A DNA stretch of 22,343 nucleotides, from positions 74,953 to 97,295 of the forward strand of contig BJOX01000272.1 in assembly GCA_009731375.1 (NCBI GenBank), written 5' to 3'. The notes under the pieces are model-generated. The model saw only the letters and a list, made by a program, of their open reading frames with translations, was not told where the DNA came from and ran no database searches. How positions within the stretch are numbered: position 1 is the first letter of the stretch; the number at the start of each line of letters is the position of its first letter. Positions 1 to 22,343 of this stretch are shown piece by piece. The position numbers were made by a program, and so were the translations under genes. Origin of the DNA: Paulinella micropora (Eukaryota; Cercozoa; Imbricatea; Euglyphida).

Positions 1-402
<402 letters not shown>

Positions 403-447
403 ACCTACAGCACTTCGCCGCCGTCAAGGGCGAACACTATTCTATCC

Positions 448-521
<74 letters not shown>
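403..521 (+). repeat. Short island with acceptor-like CTACAG, then (TATC)n
   Basis: About 40 bp (403-443) breaks the tetranucleotide: CTACAG followed by CACTTCGCCGCCGTCAAG and GGCGAACACTATTC, which could read [11 protein letters not shown] on the + strand. The repeat then resumes to 521. It resembles an exon-edge copy whose parent exon is not in this window. It is too short to call a gene. Confidence 0.5.
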
Positions 522-522
<1 letters not shown>

Positions 523-961
523 CGGGAGGGATGTAGAGGGCCAGCTGCTCAGTGCTCCGGCCTAAAACCAAACCCCCTATAACGACGGTTTTGTGTCCGC
601 CGTTAATCGCGCGCAGCGCAAGGGCTAAACAGGCGACCATCTCCTGACCGGGGCCGTGATGCAAAGGGTTGATGAAGTCGGGGTTGTAGAAGGTAACTCA
701 CAACGAGCGTGAACTTCCGAAACCTCGGCTTGATTGTGTCATCATCTCCTTATGGCACACGCCCCTGGGGGAGTGTTTTAGTGGTTGTTCTGTACAGTTC
801 AAAAGGGCTCGGCTACCTTTCGGCTTGAACTGGGCACAGGCACCAACCACAGCGGACAGTGGTTGGTGCGCGGCTGCAGTGCTGAGAGTTCTTGCTCGGG
901 GGTAGTAAAGGAGGCAATGGCTTTTTAAGCTACGCCACGCCCACAGATTAAACATAAACAT
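518..961 (-). other. Unexplained unique island with minus-strand open frames
   Basis: This is the longest non-repetitive stretch before the gene. On the minus strand one frame is open from 697 to a TAG at 518-520 that abuts the (TATC)n tract. It reads [51 protein letters not shown] and YIPPG. The same frame is open upstream (698-961) apart from one TGA at 698-700. The lower part looks protein-like, but I recognise no family. It could be the last exon of a divergent gene, a pseudogene or chance. A perfect 11-bp stem-loop lies at 840-850/859-869. Confidence 0.3.
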
Positions 962-964
962 ATC

Positions 965-1012
<48 letters not shown>

Positions 1013-1100
1013 CATCCATCCATCCATCCATCTACCTATATGTTTGCATGCATATCACATGTATATATATATGTATATATATATATATATGACTGGGTAG
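962..1100 (+). repeat. (TATC)n, (CATC)n and (AT)n
   Basis: Tetranucleotides followed by TGCATGCATATCACATG and (AT)n. They lead into the candidate exon at 1101. Confidence 0.9.
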
Positions 1101-1216
1101 GCCAAGATTGACTTGAAAGAGCAAACAAAGCGTATGGAATGTTTCGATTTCTCAACGGGTCCCGAGTGCATGCAAATCAGATCGCAGCTCTTAGCCTCTT
1201 TATCGCTACCTCTCAG
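1101..1216 (+). CDS. Candidate upstream exon of the WD40 gene
   Basis: An acceptor-like GGGTAG precedes position 1101 and a donor CTCAG|GTCAGC follows 1216. The frame beginning AKIDLKEQTKRMECFDF is open across all 116 nt. It ends in phase 2, which is what exon A at 2073 needs. The peptide has no domain I recognise. The island sits between (AT)n and (CA)n repeats, as the other exons do. Phase agreement alone would occur by chance one time in three, so this remains tentative. Confidence 0.42.
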
Positions 1217-1615
1217 GTCAGCACACACACACAACACACATACACACACACACACACACACACGCACGCACACACACGCACGCACGCGCGCGCACACACA
1301 CGCACACACAACACGCGCGTGAAATCTTTACGCGATTTGCGGGTCTTATATCACGTACGGGGATTTACGGGGAATAGGCCGTAAAACTTGGACGCCCTAC
1401 ATAGGATTGTGTGTGTGTGATATGGTTGAGTTTAATACGGTTTGAAATTTAATCTGTGATTTCATGAAACTGCAACGTAATTTGTGACAAACTAATATAT
1501 ATATATATATTATATATATACATATATATTATATATATATATAAATGTATGTACATATATATATGTATATATAAATATATATATACATATACATATATGT
1601 ATACATATTTATAAG

Positions 1616-1647
<32 letters not shown>

Positions 1648-1768
1648 ATGGGTCTGCAGTCGTCTGGTGGAGGCGCAGGATTAGTGCGGAATATATATAT
1701 ATATATATATATATATAATGGGTCTGCAGTCGTCTGGTGGAGGCGCATGGTCTGCGGTTATTAGTGAG

Positions 1769-1857
<89 letters not shown>

Positions 1858-1867
1858 TGTATGTATG

Positions 1868-1901
<34 letters not shown>

Positions 1902-1929
1902 TGTATGTATGTATATATATGTATGTATG

Positions 1930-1961
<32 letters not shown>

Positions 1962-2072
1962 TGTATGTATATGTATATGTATATATGTATATGTATACAT
2001 ATATATATATATATACATATATTTATATTTATAAGTATATGTATATATACATACATATATATATATATACAG
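1217..2072 (+). repeat. (CA)n, unique stretch, (AT)n, exon A acceptor echoes, (GTAT)n
   Basis: (CA)n with CG steps runs to ~1318. A unique AT-rich segment without a gene follows to ~1490, then (AT)n. Copies of TCTGCAG|TCGTCTGGTGGAGGC lie at 1648-1690 and 1718-1770, then (AT)n and (GTAT)n up to the acceptor of exon A. Confidence 0.88.
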
Positions 2073-21285
<19,213 letters not shown>

Positions 21286-21966
21286 GTGTGTATTGTGTAT
21301 GTGTATTATGCGTATGCGTATGCGTATGCGTATGCGTATGCGTGTGCTTATGCGTATGCGTATGTGTATGTGTTACTTTTGTTCTTGTTCTTGTTCTTGT
21401 TCTTGTTCTTGTTCTTGTTCTTGTTCTTGTTCTTGTTCTTGTTGTTGTTCTTGTTCTTGTTCTCGTTTTGTTCTTGTTCTTGTTCTTGTTCTTGTTCTTG
21501 TTCTTGTTCTCGTTCTTGTTCTTGTTCTTGTTCTTGTTCTTGTTCTTGTTCTTGTTATTGTCCTTGTATTTCAATTGTATTTTTATTGTATTTTTATTGT
21601 ATTTCTATCGTATTTGTATTGTACTTTATACTGCAGTGTATTGAATTGTGTATTTGCGTTGTATTTGCGTTGCATTTGCGTTGTATTGTATTGTATTGTA
21701 TTGTGTTGCTGTATTGCGTTGTGTTGCATTGTGTTGTTTTGTTATGTGTTGTGTTTTATTGTATTGTGTTGTATTGTATTGTATTGTATTGTACTGTATT
21801 ATATTGCATTATATTGTATTCTATTTGTACTGTATTTTATTCTATCTGAACTGCGTTGTATTGCATTGTATTGTTTTGTATTGTATTGTATTCCATTACA
21901 TTGTATTTCATTATATTGTATTGTATTGTATTGTACTGTATTGTATTGTATTGTATCGCATTATAT
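21286..21966 (+). repeat. (TGCGTA)n, (TTGTTC)n and (TATTG)n arrays
   Basis: A short (TATGCG)n hexamer array (21300-21368) is followed by about 30 units of TTGTTC (21374-21555) with rare CTCGTT variants. Degenerate TATTT/TATTG pentamers then run to about 21960. Open frames across it are artefacts. If the donor at 21285 is right, this is the start of the next intron. Confidence 0.9.

Positions 21967-22343
<377 letters not shown>

Overview
This is a nuclear window from a eukaryote, most likely a free-living alga or other protist. The signs are many spliceosomal introns, a LINE retrotransposon, and an extreme load of simple-sequence repeats: (TATC/GATA)n, (TTC)n, (ATT)n, (TATG)n, (CT)n, (CA)n, (TTGTTC)n and (TATTG)n. 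Genus cannot be assigned from the sequence. Most long open frames are translated microsatellites and are not genes. Three assembly gaps (N) are present.

The central result is a split host gene on the + strand running from about 2.07 kb (possibly 1.10 kb) to at least 21.3 kb. It was found by reading the short non-repetitive islands between microsatellites. Twelve exons (A-L) join. At every junction outside the assembly gaps the AG and GT borders and the codon phases agree (B-C 0, C-D 2, D-E 1, E-F 1, F-G 0, G-H 1, H-I 0, I-J 1, J-K 0, K-L 0). The joined product has about six WD40-type blades. It then has basic AT-hook-like segments, a CCHC zinc knuckle (C-x2-C-x4-H-x4-C), and long Ser/Pro/Thr tracts. 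The blade order and motifs resemble the WD40 subunit of transcription factor TFIIIC (GTF3C2/Tfc6 family), which helps recruit RNA polymerase III. That name is an inference. Both ends of the gene lie outside what can be seen.

Intron D-E (7.2 kb) holds a full-length-looking LINE at about 6675-12782, in the same orientation as the gene. It has a roughly 1 kb 5' leader and one intact 1702-codon ORF with an RRM-like N-terminus, an APE-type endonuclease, a reverse transcriptase, a zinc-binding motif, and a C-terminal tail with SIM-like, AT-hook-like and PIP-box-like motifs. Both flanks are (ATT)n.

The most unusual observation is what I call exon-edge echoes. Next to at least four exons, the splice site plus the first or last 15-53 nt of the exon has been copied repeatedly, each copy separated by microsatellite. 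Examples are 10 extra acceptors before the 44-nt exon C, 3 extra donors after it, 2 extra donor ends of exon B, 2 acceptor copies before exon H at an exact 93-bp period, and 2 before exon A. Several introns are also self-complementary, with GATA in one half and TATC in the other or with long inverted repeats.

Layout: 1-1100 TATC repeats with two unexplained islands; 1101-1216 candidate exon; 1217-2072 AT and GTAT repeats; 2073-6588 exons A-D; 6589-13751 intron with LINE and polypyrimidine tract; 13752-21285 exons E-L; 21286-22343 hexamer, pentamer and dinucleotide repeats with no exon recognised.
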